This document shows, piece by piece, positions 23,301-33,792 of a stretch of 64,000 nucleotides of DNA. The position numbers were made by a program, and so were the translations under genes. This DNA comes from Endocalyx cinctus. Lineage: Eukaryota > Ascomycota > Sordariomycetes > Amphisphaeriales > Apiosporaceae. Each line of letters opens with the position of its first letter. The first letter of the stretch is position 1. A model generated the notes under the pieces. The model did not search any database and was not told the origin of the DNA. It worked only from the letters and a program-made list of their open reading frames with translations. The stretch covers positions 1,366,019 to 1,430,018 of the forward strand of contig BCKC01000007.1 in assembly GCA_001600455.1 (NCBI GenBank), given 5' to 3'.

Positions 23301-23441
23301 CTCTCGCCACCAAAGCAGGAAGAAAAAGAGGACAAGGCGATTAGCAGTAATCAACCGACTGCAAACGATAGAGATGTTCATTCACGGACGAAAAGACATT
23401 CTATTTGGATCTCCGATGATGATGAGACGGATGAGTTATAG
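20319..23441 (+). CDS. SNF2-family DNA translocase, ERCC6L2-like
   Basis: A single-exon gene of 1040 aa. The Ser/Asp-rich acidic and Lys-rich N-terminus carries SNKRGRPPKHK (AT-hook-like). Motif I is GDDMGLGKTVQ (Lys229), motif II is ADECH (339-342), motif III is LTGTAIQN, and helicase-C has STKAGGVGLNITSANKVV and QAQDRAYRIGQ (about 680-690). A Cys cluster (CSCGSGKARGWCC, near 487) sits between the lobes. After the motor comes RRYFKGVQ..GEIFGIRNLLTY and a HEBO-like block (GLLRDIVNKTNVAEA). The Cys cluster, the RYFxxVQ..GExFGIxNL motif and the HEBO-like block together point to ERCC6L2 rather than CSB/Rad26. Human ERCC6L2 acts in double-strand break repair and in resolving transcription-replication conflicts; the same role here is inference. 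The C-terminus is Glu/Lys-rich and ends ISDDDETDEL, echoing the acidic N-terminus. Confidence 0.9.
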   Translation: MSHHSAAIVISDDDATASSDESQSLDATGSRKQVVPRKRKPKNDVITKVEWSDGSDGDDGYTAFIDRMQLRKKKRLSAGGSNGKVKSNKRGRPPKHKAKINDDSYSSSESDLEEKALPEYIRTRRKAFNDKYQSLREAGLQLPPTYSDIYFSDDELLKDIEEKPQFDKRSGIKPCQPYQDVILKTSGGIIPASIARYLRDYQIQGVEFLHRLFVYQMGGILGDDMGLGKTVQVAAFLTVAFGKTGDRRDAKRMRKFRRTKDDWYPRALIICPGSLIQNWKSELDKWGWWEVDLFHGPGKDDVLGAARAGRLEVMITTYTTYRNSADDINMVPWDVVVADECHTIKEVSSEITKAMNKVNSLCRIGLTGTAIQNRYEELWTILNWTNPGRFGSMSDWKKQICKPLTIGQSHDATVQQLSEARQTAKKLRFNLLPRFFLRRMKSLIADQLPKKSDKVVFCSLSEFQRQAYENILASPMVFLVLSAYDHCSCGSGKARGWCCFQYDADGVSWRSLVFPIIMSLQKLSNHFNLLIPRTADVLDKHMREMKFLKTAVPDTWEEHYRNRDSMLKLANPEYCGKWKVLRKLLKFWHSGSNKVLVFSHSVRLLRILQQLFSNTTYSVSYLDGSLSYEERQNVVDDFNSDPNQFVFLISTKAGGVGLNITSANKVVIMDPHWNPSYDLQAQDRAYRIGQVRDVEVYRLISTGTIEEVTYARQIYKQQQANIGYNASNERRYFKGVQQDHERKGEIFGIRNLLTYNGNDGLLRDIVNKTNVAEARAGVRLIDIDMNKAVKDAEENQLIKSEDGADEDETGGLKQLSSLLTKEDNKNGLLSVKKATKAKSDPIQAILASEGVEYTHENSEVIASSKIEDELSRHAQLALSEDVNVGSRALFLSSQTFDYSYNPPEDVKQRQFCTMARTLGFPSATEFALVVASMTIEERRNSLDLFYKKRAEKLKGQEGDIGMEDKVKLETEDVIKREDAEETVSETEYSTASEMLSPPKQEEKEDKAISSNQPTANDRDVHSRTKRHSIWISDDDETDEL

Positions 23442-25113
23442 TTAGGTTCTTTTTGATACCCCAGGATGTTTTGCTTTTCATGTAAACTACGGTGTTTGGC
23501 AATGCGTTTCCAGGAAAGGACGGTGTTTAAGACATAGCTGTGTATATACTAGACGGGCTAGTCTCATGTAACAAGTCTATTGTATCAACAATTAATTTTC
23601 TCTTCCTCATACTGATCTATCGAGGATAGTCATTGGCAGAATGAACACTTCATGACTAGGTCTAGTAAGCACGTTTGCCACTAATAATAGGCTTAAACTT
23701 CATCCCATCGGCCCAATACTCAGGATACGCTGTACTTCGGCATAAGATATCTATAAATTTGATCCCGCTGTCGGGCATTGGTCGCTTTTGTTATCGGTTA
23801 GGGACACCGGTTCCGACTGGGTCGGCTTCCCCGCACAGGGGATACAGGGGGGAATGGCCGGCTAGCGACATCATAAATAGTAACGAATGACAAGAGTAGG
23901 TACTCCAAGTCGAGCTCAACATGAGCTGCATTGTTCCGGTAAAGATCATCAGTCTCCGATTTATAGAGCACACCTGAACAATACTCACATGCATATAAGT
24001 CAACGTTGCCATCCTTAAATTACCTAATTACATGCACTTCTATTGTGAATAAGTAGATTTCTCAAGGTATGGATATTTACGTTACATCAAGTGTACATCA
24101 GGTCGGTACGAGTCTTAGACATAATTATGGTTATTAATTGCCCTATCCTACATTCAGCTCATGTAGAGAATCGATATTTGTTCCTGTTTAGTTAAATCAC
24201 AGCCAATATATTATTGACATCAGAGCTAACTAGCAACCCATCCCCGCATAAGCACGGGTACGTAAGTGGTAGTCGATTTCTCCCAGGTAGACACCATTAC
24301 TCATCGCCATACTAATATCACTTAATTATAAACCTAAATCATCAACATCCCGATCTCTATTACGGTCTGTTGGCTAATTATTGGTAGAGAGTTTATTGGT
24401 GATGTAATTTAGGGCAATAGTAAGGGGACTAGACCTGATCAATATGTACAGAGATCCGTTTGTTTCTCACCGACTCCGACTGAAATCCACAAAGAGCCGA
24501 AATAGTTACTGAACATGAGAAGTTGCATAAACACGTTCCTTTTTTAGGTAATTACCTTTCTTTCAGGATAAGTTTCACCGCGGAGACCGGTGTGTGGATG
24601 GCCTCTTTAAACTACTGTCTTTATTGTCCGTGACATCAGGCAAGGATTATACGACGAGAATGCCACCGGTAAGTGCTCTCCGACTTTGAGATTGTGAGAT
24701 TTTCCAGTACCGTACCAGATAGAAATCTTATTTTTCAGAAAACCCCAAGGGTACATTTATGCCACCATCAATTTGCATAAACTATCAGCGAAGATCAGTC
24801 TCTAGACAGCCCCTCACGGTTTTCTGCTCCATCGACCAAAATCTTGTAAGAGCCACCTAGTTAGAACTAGGATAGGATCAGGACGACAAGGAGAACTTTG
24901 AGTTCTACATAACACATTGCTATAATTACCTCTGTAATTAACATACAATTGGCATGGCCACCTGACTCGATCAAATATGAGAATTGCTAACACGAGAAGG
25001 CATCTAACTAACGCTAATAAACATGGAATGTTCAGGCCCATGCATACATATACCCCTTTATGTCTTCGTACCTTCGATATATCCCAGCTCTATTTTTCGA
25101 TAAAATTTAATGT
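23442..25113. other. Intergenic, 1.7 kb, no gene seen
   Basis: AT-rich. A short GC-richer patch at about 23800-23870 contains TTCCCC and GGGGGGAA as an imperfect inverted repeat around GCACAGGGGATACA. Short ORFs here have no protein-like composition. The left end is the 3' region of the SNF2 gene and the right end the 3' region of the lectin gene. Confidence 0.5.
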
Positions 25114-25827
25114 TTAATCATCATGCTCTATCGCCGTCCACGTCACCCCGCATGAGCATAGTTTGGTGGTGTACCAGGTATCTGCGTGCACAGTAAATCC
25201 ACGCAAATCAATATCGGTTGCATACACTTTGACCCTGAAATTGGCCCCTTCAGAAACATCCGCGCCTGTCATACCAACCGTCACCTTCGGCGGCTTGCTG
25301 AACTTAGTCGAAAAGTTAATCCTCCCTTCCGTCTTCTCCCGTGGTTGATTCCATGGCCTCACATCCATGGTATTCCAAACTCCGCTATCAACCTTGATCT
25401 TCTCCAGGACCACGATCACCTTAAGTCCAACAGACTCGAAGAAAATATCCCCGTTGATATTATCGAATACTATCTCAAGCACAACGGCCATCCCCTTTCC
25501 ACGTTGCTCCGCTGTGACGTTGGCGTAGGCTATATCTATCTCATAGTCTTCCCTCTTCCGGAGTGTGCTTCTCTGCCATAGCTCAAAGTCACCGGACATA
25601 ATTGCCACCTTGTTGACGTACGCGGATGTCGCAGAAAAGTTGAGTTTCACCGCAGTGAAGCAAGTAGCGCCCTGTGGTAGGCTCGAGATGGGAAATATGA
25701 CGGATCCTTTGGGCTTGTTGGCATCTTTAGACTTCATCATCGAACCTTGCTGGACAGCCGAAACAGCAAAGGACTCGTTATCAGTATTGATCGCCCCCGC
25801 ACCGTGACATGATATCCACGTCGTCAT
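25114..25827 (-). CDS. Two-domain protein: unknown N-terminal domain plus H-type lectin domain
   Basis: An intron-less ORF of 237 aa without signal peptide or membrane segment. Residues ~165-234 match the H-type lectin pattern: an INFSTKFSKPPKVTVGMTG strand pair, then VKVYATDIDLRGFTVHADTW and a closing GVTWTAIE. H-type lectins (Helix pomatia agglutinin, discoidin C-terminal domain) bind GalNAc-type sugars. Residues 1-~140 form a separate beta-rich domain starting MTTWISCHGAGAI and ending FFESVGLKV. The same domain occurs alone in the gene at 27348 on the other strand. Lack of a signal peptide fits other fungal cytosolic lectins, which are often defensive or developmental. The sugar specificity and function are unknown. 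Confidence 0.85.
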   Translation of the reverse strand: MTTWISCHGAGAINTDNESFAVSAVQQGSMMKSKDANKPKGSVIFPISSLPQGATCFTAVKLNFSATSAYVNKVAIMSGDFELWQRSTLRKREDYEIDIAYANVTAEQRGKGMAVVLEIVFDNINGDIFFESVGLKVIVVLEKIKVDSGVWNTMDVRPWNQPREKTEGRINFSTKFSKPPKVTVGMTGADVSEGANFRVKVYATDIDLRGFTVHADTWYTTKLCSCGVTWTAIEHDD

Positions 25828-27347
25828 GTTTTAGATAGCTAGTAGTGAGAGACAAATTAGTTTTATCTAATTATTAGATTATAATGCCGCCTGTTCTTTT
25901 GATTCTCACTAACCTGAAAAAAAAACTAGCTAATATCGCCAAACTTTTTGATGACAACGGCAATTTAATATCCAGTTTACTGTCGTGAGTAAACAATACT
26001 CAGCTGTCGAGAGATAATTTTAGGAGAAAATTTAAATGCTAATAAAGGCAGGATTAATAAAGTATTAAGAAACTAATCTTTGCGGATGAACGAATAAGCA
26101 AATCGAATCTAACTGCTCTTAATACGTAGATCTACGCCGGAAAATGATATATGTCTACGATCAAACTTGACAGAGTGTCGTTGACCATTTTATAATTTTG
26201 AGTTGTTTGACTTTGGTTTTGATCATATAATTAATGCTTAGCATTAGTACGCTTCACCTGGTACTTATCTGACCTATCCACATCATTACTTGATTTGCCT
26301 GACTTTACTTAGGTCTTCGGAAAAAAAAATATAGGAACTGTCGTGGCCAATCAATGACATACCTAAAGAAGTGAAAGCTTTGAAACCCCTCTATCATTAG
26401 GTACCGCCACTGCACTTCGCACTCGGCTACTTCAACAGTCATTTCAATGATCGACGCTTCAAGAGAGGTTGGCTTGGAACTCGCACCGTACAACTCAGCA
26501 ACAATTACTGCTTTACGAAGGATGATGCAGAAAAGTATATCGACTTCTCTGAAAATGCAATCCTGCAAGCTGAATTATCACTACGTGTGCTTCATATACA
26601 ACCCACATTTACGTATATGGATATTCAGCCAGCCATTATGAACCACACTAACCGTTCTTGCTTCCGAGGGTGCGGTTGTACGTAAGACGGACTCATCGGA
26701 ATGGTTCGCCGGAAATGCGGAGTAAGGTATCGTAGCAAGGTTATTACGACTTTCACATATTGCCGCCCTAAGAACCACGAGCTTGGAATTTTTCTTGAAA
26801 TATTATTGAAAAATAGTTGAAGAAAATGTAACATATGTTAGATATGACTTAATGGAACATACTAGTGCCGATTACTCTGTAGCTAATCACACCATGAGAA
26901 ATTCACAGTCCACATATTGAGCAATCGATTTAATGCTGCCTAGCGTGTTGCCCAATTTTGTTATAGGCATCGAGATCGGGGTGGAAAGTTATTTTGTCGT
27001 ACTCACGACGGCTATGAGTGCTTGGAATCTAAGTCGCCAAACCTAATAGAAGGGAAGACTCCTTGGTCGGTATGTAGCCCATATTCTGCCTCTGTCTATA
27101 TAAAGTCGCAATAGAACCTCAGTATTACGGATTAAACTTCCACTTCTTACGTATCAAGGATAGTTCTAGGAGTGAATATTGTCCTAAGCTTCAAACTATA
27201 AATATTATAACTTTCATTTCTTAAAAGCCTTCACGCTTATATAATTACACCCAGAACTCGACCTTCATCCAGGTGAGGGCATCATTCATGACGAATATCT
27301 TAATTCATATCCGAAGAAACTAATACTTGCAGATAGCTTTGACAACA
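25828..27347. promoter_or_regulatory. Divergent intergenic region between the paired domain genes
   Basis: 1.5 kb separates the two start codons. No convincing gene is inside. At the right end, 27273-27332 looks like an intron in the 5' leader of the gene at 27348: GTGAGG donor, ACTAATA branch-type sequence and TTGCAG acceptor. Confidence 0.45.
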
Positions 27348-27755
27348 ATGGCTAATTGGCTTTCCACCCACGGTATCGGTGCTATCACCGACTCCACGTC
27401 CACGTTCACCATCACCGCCGACTCGGGCTCCGCGCAAGTCAAGCCAACAAGCGCGAGCAACCTGATTGGCTGGGTTCATTTCACGATCCCGAGCCCTCCG
27501 CCAACAAACCCCAATCTGAAGACGCTCGCCGTCGACTTTTTCACTCAAAACGCCTGCGTCCAGGACGTGGCGATCTACCTCGCCAACATGCAGAAGTTCA
27601 AGCTGGAGAACCTGCAACAAGGTCGAAGCTTTCAGGAGCCGATCGTCGGTCAGCAGGCGGTGTATTCTGGGAAAGGGATTTCCGTGTCGATCAAGGTGCA
27701 GTTCGATAGCGTGCTTTCGAGCATCCGGTTCCAGTCGGTAGCAATTGAAGTCTAG
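27348..27755 (+). CDS. Stand-alone copy of the lectin-associated N-terminal domain
   Basis: An ORF of 135 aa starting at the ATG of MANWLSTHGIGAI. It aligns along its full length with the N-terminal domain of the lectin gene on the opposite strand: W(I/L)S.HG.GAI at the start, an aromatic-rich middle with NACVQDVAIYL, then GKG(I/M).V and a final FQSVAIEV versus FESVGLKV. There is no signal peptide and no lectin domain. The codon third positions are more GC-rich than in its partner, so the two copies have diverged in composition or expression. I cannot name the domain family with certainty; proteins of this type with an N-terminal ANW motif also occur in bacteria as uncharacterised families. 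Function unknown. Confidence 0.75.
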   Translation: MANWLSTHGIGAITDSTSTFTITADSGSAQVKPTSASNLIGWVHFTIPSPPPTNPNLKTLAVDFFTQNACVQDVAIYLANMQKFKLENLQQGRSFQEPIVGQQAVYSGKGISVSIKVQFDSVLSSIRFQSVAIEV

Positions 27756-28540
27756 ATCAGTCTGAAACTGGCCAGCTTCAGTTTCTTTTGGTGGCGAGAA
27801 TTCAAGAAAAATTTAAGAGGCTTCCTATTGAAAGGAACAGTCACTCAATGTATGAGAAGTTATCAATCTTTATTCAGAAATCGGAAACAGTCAACAGGCG
27901 GTTACTGTAAATTGTTACCAAGCAACTTGGATATATGTCGCTCATTAATTATATATTAATTAAAAGTAGCTAATATCAAAATTGAGTAAATTTATTATAT
28001 CCAATTGACCCAAGTAATATCATAGTTAAAGAGTTGGCATTACAGGAACGCACCTAACCATAATACTGCTTCATATCGTAATCACAGGCATTTGCTTAAA
28101 CTCGCCCGTCCGCCTCATATCAACATGAGTTCACCGTCTACTGCAGAAACCATTAGAATTTTCATTCACTGTATAGTTTACCATAAGAAGAGAGTGTAAA
28201 AAATACATAACGTTGACTGGCTGCTTAGTTACAATCCCGGTTATCCAATTGTTCAATAGAATATAAGTGGGGAATAAAAGGGGTTTGTTCTCTTGAGTCT
28301 TGAGTATTTACCGCCATATTTCTCAAATTTTCAACCTTTCATCTTCCTACGAGTGACTAGTCCTGAGTTGAAGCTCTCATATTCCGACGTACGTATTGTA
28401 ATCCGATCGAATAAATTTGCAATCAGAGTCCACCTCGGAGTTCCAGTTATAAAGCTGCTCCAAAGTTACAGAATTACATTTATTGACGACTCCAACGTAA
28501 GTGTCGCCGTACAAGGACTTGTGGTATAATCTATGTAACT
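27756..28540. other. Intergenic, AT-rich
   Basis: The 3' region of the small domain gene, then AT-rich sequence. A plus-strand ORF at 28293-28529 has no recognisable features. Nothing else is supported. Confidence 0.45.
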
Positions 28541-28780
28541 TTAGCTCACCAAAGCTTGTGCCTTTGTTACTTCATACTGTAGCATGATGTTGGCCAAATT
28601 ATCTTCATTGTTCAATTCGCCCTGTAGTGCAGCGGATGGCCCAGGACGACGGAAAATTTTGCCTTTGAACTCCATAGGATAAAAGCCAGCATATTCCCAG
28701 TCAATAATAGCTTTCATCTTCAATGTAAATGGATCGATGATGAGGTTATGGATGGAGAGGTCATCGTGACAGAATACTAA
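28541..28780 (-). pseudogene. APH/choline-kinase-type phosphotransferase fragment
   Basis: Reading down the minus strand, the frame gives VFCHDDLSIHNLIIDP, then MKAIIDWEYAGFYP and a tail with IFRRPGPSAALQGE. This is the catalytic loop (HDDLSIHN) and metal-binding IIDWE motif of the fungal APH phosphotransferase family, with its usual C-terminal tail and a proper stop at 28541. A plausible splice acceptor (TTAG) lies at 28778-28777. Upstream I can find only short open stretches broken by stops, not the ~200-residue N-lobe, so this is either a relic or a gene with exons I cannot join. The active-site residues themselves are intact. Confidence 0.55.
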
Positions 28781-29061
28781 GATATTTGCAGTCAGCGATT
28801 AGGTTAGGCAGGCTATTTATTGAATACGAAAAACTTTTGGAAAAGCTAGAAATAGAGCTTTCTTATATTAATTAGAAGTTGCCAAAATAGCCTTCCGATA
28901 ATCTAGCCACAGATATAGTCTAGTCGGCCTTCTATGTTTTTAATGACTCCATTTATAACAACAGACATGTTGCTGTGGTGTTCAAAGTTGGGAGTTCGTA
29001 AGGTTGTGGAGGTGTTGATATAATGGGTGGGGTAGTTTAACTACATAGTAAAACATCTTTC

Positions 29062-29095
<34 letters not shown>

Positions 29096-29188
29096 CAATA
29101 CATTCAATTTATACACTTTATAATAAATATGTCTGATTAATTGAGTATCAGCCGAATCTTACAAGTTTTGAAGATATAACTAGCAAAC
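28781..29188. other. Intergenic with T24 tract
   Basis: Contains an uninterrupted run of 24 T at 29062-29085 and AT-rich flanks. It could hide remnants of the APH gene N-lobe, but no continuous coding is visible. Confidence 0.4.
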
Positions 29189-30663
29189 TCAGACTTCCAC
29201 CTCCAACAGGTCTCTTAAGTCTTTGACTTGCGTCCCAGGTCGCGTCACATTTCGAATCTCTTTCCGGTTTCCGTATTGCCATTCTTTCTTCAACCCTCTT
29301 TCCTTACCTTCCAGAGCATCAGCTATATAATCTCCGATTATAGGGAACATTTTGAAGGCATGACCACTATCTCCAGTTGCAAGCAGAAGTCCAGGATGGG
29401 CAGGATGATTATCAATAAGGAAGTGAGAGTCGGGCGAGTCGGTACACCAGCATACACGGGCGCCATAGAGAGGTCTTTCCGAGAACTGCGGCATCACAGC
29501 ACTTATGAATCGTTTGATACCGTCGATAGCTTCAGTTGGGATCCCGTCGGTTGGGTGATCGCTTGCATATCTCGGTACGGAGAAAGAAGACTTTTTGCCG
29601 GTTTTCGGATCAACGTAGGTCCCTTCTCGACATTGATATCCTGGAAATGCATTGCAGATTTTCATCCACTCTGCTCGATGAGAATGAAGACATGCGGTTA
29701 GCCAGTAACTATATTGTAAATCAATAAGAACTCACTCGTTTCTAGATTAGGTTCAAACGTGAACCCCAATTCCAGGTTATCAACAACAGGAATCCCTTTC
29801 CACTGCTGCATTTCCTCGTCGGTCAATTCGATATGTGCCAACGTCCAGCATTTAGACCACAGCTGGGTAGCTAGTATTTCAGGCAGTAGAGCTGGCGATG
29901 CAGCACCAGTAGATAAGATATATCGATCTGCCGTCAATACGTCGCCACTAGCAACTTTGATTCCTATTAACTCTCCATCTTGACCAACGTCTAGTCCTAC
30001 CATGGTACCTTGTGGTCCTGAAACGAACTTAACACCGCGTTTAATAGATTGCTCAGCTCCCTTCTCAAGAGATTTTCTTGAATGCGCCCAGCCAGACTGG
30101 CTGTTCCATAGGCCGGACCAATCATCTATCCCCGGTGCGGAAGCTAATTGTGGGCAATATTTCACAATCTGCTCCTTGCCTTGGACGAACTCGACTGAAC
30201 CGGCCGCGCCGGCTTTTTTTAGGTTTTCATACGAGTCGCGGAGATTCTTCGCCGCATCCGGATCTCCGGATGTTGTCGTTACCCTGCCCTGTACCCCTGA
30301 TCAGCGTAAATCACCAGTAAACGTTCGTATCTGAGCAGTCATACGGTTTCGAAGAAGATGCCCTCCCACATAGGATCTCTCCAGGCTTTCAGAGCCTCGA
30401 TGGCAAGCTCCGTATACAAGGGTTCGTCATACTCAGTCCGAATGATCTTGTTTAGATCATAGGCGGCCGAATCAACACTTGGACATGGGTGTCGGTCAAT
30501 ACAGGTTATGTTCTTGTAACCTCTCTTGGAAAGGTGATAAGCTGTCGATATCCCGAATGTGCCCCTACATTCAATGTTAATGATATTTTATGAACTTGTC
30601 TTGATAGGTGGGGACATACGCGCCGATTATTATAATAGATGAGTCCTTAGTAAGGGGCGTCAT
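29189..30663 (-). CDS. FAD-dependent amino-acid/amine oxidase (saccharopine-sarcosine-fructosyl amino acid oxidase family)
   Basis: Predicted minus-strand exons are 30663-30620, 30564-30345, 30288-29736 and 29670-29189, giving 432 aa, the usual family length. The dinucleotide-binding GAGTFG is at residues 14-19, split by intron 1. SAAYDLNKIIRTEYDEPLYT follows, where the family binds the FAD pyrophosphate. Cys346 in ARVCWCTDSPDSHF aligns with the Cys that carries covalent FAD in monomeric sarcosine oxidase and amadoriases, and LATGDSGHAFKMFPIIG is the C-terminal FAD motif. The ending LEVEV is not a strong peroxisomal PTS1. The motif set is nearer to the L-saccharopine/pipecolate-type branch than to classical fructosyl amino acid oxidases. 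The reaction would be oxidation of a secondary amine with release of H2O2; the substrate is undetermined. The OPT transporter gene is divergent next door. Confidence 0.9.
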
Positions 30664-31177
30664 GGCTGCTGCTATCTAGAAGTCTCTACGCTTAAGAAAA
30701 TTTCCTAAATGCATTGGCATCAGAGCAATTTGGGTATTGGATACCCCCTTCTTGTTCTATGTCGCTTGGCTCGGATGTCAGCCGAAGAAAACCCCCGGAT
30801 TCCCCACATGCCATGCAGCATATCTCCAGAGTCTTCTCCCAAAACGGTATAGCGACCCGGCATAAGGTTTTTAATTTACCGTTATCATTCTATTGTGGAA
30901 ATGGGAGAAGCCGAATGAACCCATATCGCTCAAGTTTTTACTCAATGTGGTATAGCGGTCGGGTTTGATTAATGAAAGCGAATGACATTCGTAATTGGTT
31001 TGACACATATTATACTTATCGTACATGTCTCTGCCGAAGAGTTAAATGAAGGTGATACACAATGGAAATCCTCTAATAATACAGAAGAGGCGCGCCTATT
31101 CCGCCGACCTGTTTGCACATCTCTGGATTTATTCCCAAGGATCGATAGGATCGATCTAGAAGTGTGCTGTTGGAGCA
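30664..31177. promoter_or_regulatory. Divergent promoter between oxidase and OPT genes
   Basis: 514 bp separate the two start codons. The sequence is mixed in composition and no second gene fits. A shared control region for the oxidase and transporter is inferred from the head-to-head arrangement. Confidence 0.45.
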
Positions 31178-33531
31178 ATGAGTGCCACATCAGGCGCGAT
31201 GAAGTCGGACCATGCGGTTACCAGCCTTGAGGCAAACTCACCTGAAACTGAAATGGACAAGGCCATAGGGACGATAGAAGAAGTTTATACCATTGACAGC
31301 GATAATAGCCCCTTCCCAGAAGTGCGAGCGAATGTGCCTAACACCGATGACCCGAGCACGCCCGTAAATACGCTGCGCATGTGGCTGGTGGGCTTCGTCT
31401 TCACCATTCTGGGCACGGGTATCAATCAATTCTTCAGCATGCGCTATCCCAGCGTCACCATCTCTTCGCTCGTGGCTCAGCTTTTGGCTTTCCCAGTAGG
31501 CACCGCCATAGCCCGGATTCTTCCTGTGAAGACGGTCAAGGTATTTGGCTACGACATAGTCATTAACCCGGACCACCATTTCAACATCAAAGAGCACTGC
31601 GTCGTCACCATCATGTCCAACTTGGCATTCGGCCAGAGTTGGGCTACCGATATCATCCAGGCCCAGGTCTCACCTACGTTCTTCGGCCTTTCGACTCCCG
31701 TGTCATATCAATTTCTTCTTGGCCTAACTATGCAGTTATTCGGCCTGGGCATGGCGGGATTGTCTTACCGGTTCATTGTTGAGCCCCCCAACATGATATG
31801 GCCGAGTACGCTGGCCAACGCCGCTTTGTTTCAAACGCTGCATAGCCGCGCAAACCCAATTGCTGACGGGTGGAGGATCTCAAGATATAGATTCTTCGCT
31901 TTCGTATTCATCGGCAGTTTCTGTTGGTACTGGCTTCCAGGCTTCCTATTTACCGGCCTAAGCACGTTTGCCTTCATCTGCTGGGCCGCTCCCAAGAACA
32001 CTGTGGTCAACAACCTCTTCGGCATGTCAACTGGTCTCGCTTACCTGCCCACCACCTTCGACTGGTCTCAGATAGCATATAACGGCTCACCCCTTGTCGT
32101 GCCATTCTGGGCGCAGGCCAACGTTTTCGCTGGCTGGGTTATCGTCTTCGCCTTCCTAACGCCCATTCTTTATTATACGAACACTTGGTACACGGCTTTT
32201 CTGCCCTTTTCGGGTTCTAACACGTACGACAACACGGGAAACTACTACAACGCTACGAGGATCGTCGATAAGCACGGTAACTTCCTTGAGGATGAGTACA
32301 AGGCCTACTCACCTATCTTTATGCCCGTCACCTTTGCTCTAAGCTACGGTAATTCGTTCGCCGTCATGACCTGCGTACCCGTCTACATCTTTTTACATCA
32401 TTGGCGGGATATACTGGGTGCCATGAAGCCAGATCGCAAGAAGGACATCCACGCCCGTCTCATATCCCACTACGCCGACGTTCCCTGGTGGTGGTATGCC
32501 GCACTTACCGTCATCGTTTTCGGCTTGACCATCATGGTCCAGGAAGTATACGATACCGGAATGCCGGTGTGGGGTGTCTTCGTAGCCTTTGGATTGGCTC
32601 TTATATATCTCATCCCCACCGGCTCCGTTTACGCCGTCGCCAACCTGAACTCGAACGTGTTGACCGTCCTCGGCGAGATCATCTCGGGTTACCTCATCCC
32701 AGGCAAACCTATCGTCCTCCTCATCTTCAAGTTTTACGCGTACACCGGCCTGTCGCAGGCCATGTTATTCGCATCCGACATGAAGCTAGGCCTCTACCTC
32801 AAGATCCCCCGCCGCACCCTCTTTGTGGCGCAGCTGGCGGCGTGCATCGTCGGTTCCCTGACGCAAAACGCCGTCCTGCTGTGGATGCTGAACAACGTGT
32901 CGGACATCTGCAGCACGGACCAGCCCAACGGATATACCTGCCCGCAGGGAACCGTCAACTTTTCCAGCAGCATCATCTGGGGCGCCATCGGGCCGGCCAG
33001 GCTATACAGCGTCGGCAAGATCTACGGCTCGCTGCTGCACCTGTTCTGGATAGGGGCTCTGCTGCCCGTCGTCACCTGGCTCGCCCTGAAGAGGTATCCG
33101 GACAGCCGTTTCCTCAAGAACTTGCACTGGCCCCTGTTCTTCGCCGGCACGGGGAACGTCCCTCCCGCTACCGGTATCAACTACTCTTCCGCCTTCGCGG
33201 TGAGCTTGATTTTCAATAAATATATCAAGCATAAGTACGCCCACTGGTGGGCCAAGGTAATTAATTGATGGCCCTGCTCCTCTTTATTATGAAAATAAGA
33301 ATGATATTGACTTTTTTGCCTTTTCGCATGTAGTATAACTACGTTCTATCTGCAGCGCTAGATTCGGGTCTGGCCGTTTCCGCCGTTATTATGTTCTTCG
33401 CCGTCATCTTCCCGGGCGTGAGCATAAGCTGGTGGGGTAACGATGTTAACGGGAGCACCATAGATGGCATGGGAACTCCGTTGAAACCGATTCCGGCTAA
33501 TGGGACATTTGGACCTAGTACGTGGTCATGA
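31178..33531 (+). CDS. OPT-family oligopeptide transporter
   Basis: Predicted exons are 31178-33256 and 33334-33531, giving 758 aa. The family hallmarks are DDPSTPVNTLRMWLVGFVFT at the start of the membrane part, the NPDHHFNIKEH block, FIVEPPNMIWPSTLANAALF, PWWWYAAL, NLNSNVLTVLGEIISGYLIP and PLFFAGTGNVPPATGINYSS. About 12-16 hydrophobic segments are visible. OPT proteins import tetra- to hexapeptides, glutathione or metal chelates by proton symport. The short second exon (YNYVLSAALDSGLAVSAV through SWWGN) completes the last membrane helix, and it is missed if translation stops in the intron. The start ATG at 31178 has an alternative 21 bp downstream. Substrate unknown. Confidence 0.95.
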
Positions 33532-33792
33532 AATCGAGGAAATGACGGACACAAAAGATGAGGAAAGAAAATACCAAAGCTACAATAATCCCGTTCCTTC
33601 TCGGCAACGCTGTGGTGAATCAGGTATACATGCTTCCTCGTTGGCTATATAGGCATCTATCTATTTTAATTAATGTAATTATTGCCTGAAATATTTAAGA
33701 ACAGATGAAGTGGCAGATTTGAAGCGTAGTCTGTCATCTCTTTAATTTTGAATCACTGCTTAGACCTGTAATATATGGCGCGCCTTCAACAG

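Noticed and set aside
32401..33219. 272-codon reading frame overlapping the OPT gene
   Set aside because: Same-strand frame-shifted shadow of the OPT coding sequence, rich in Arg and Pro.
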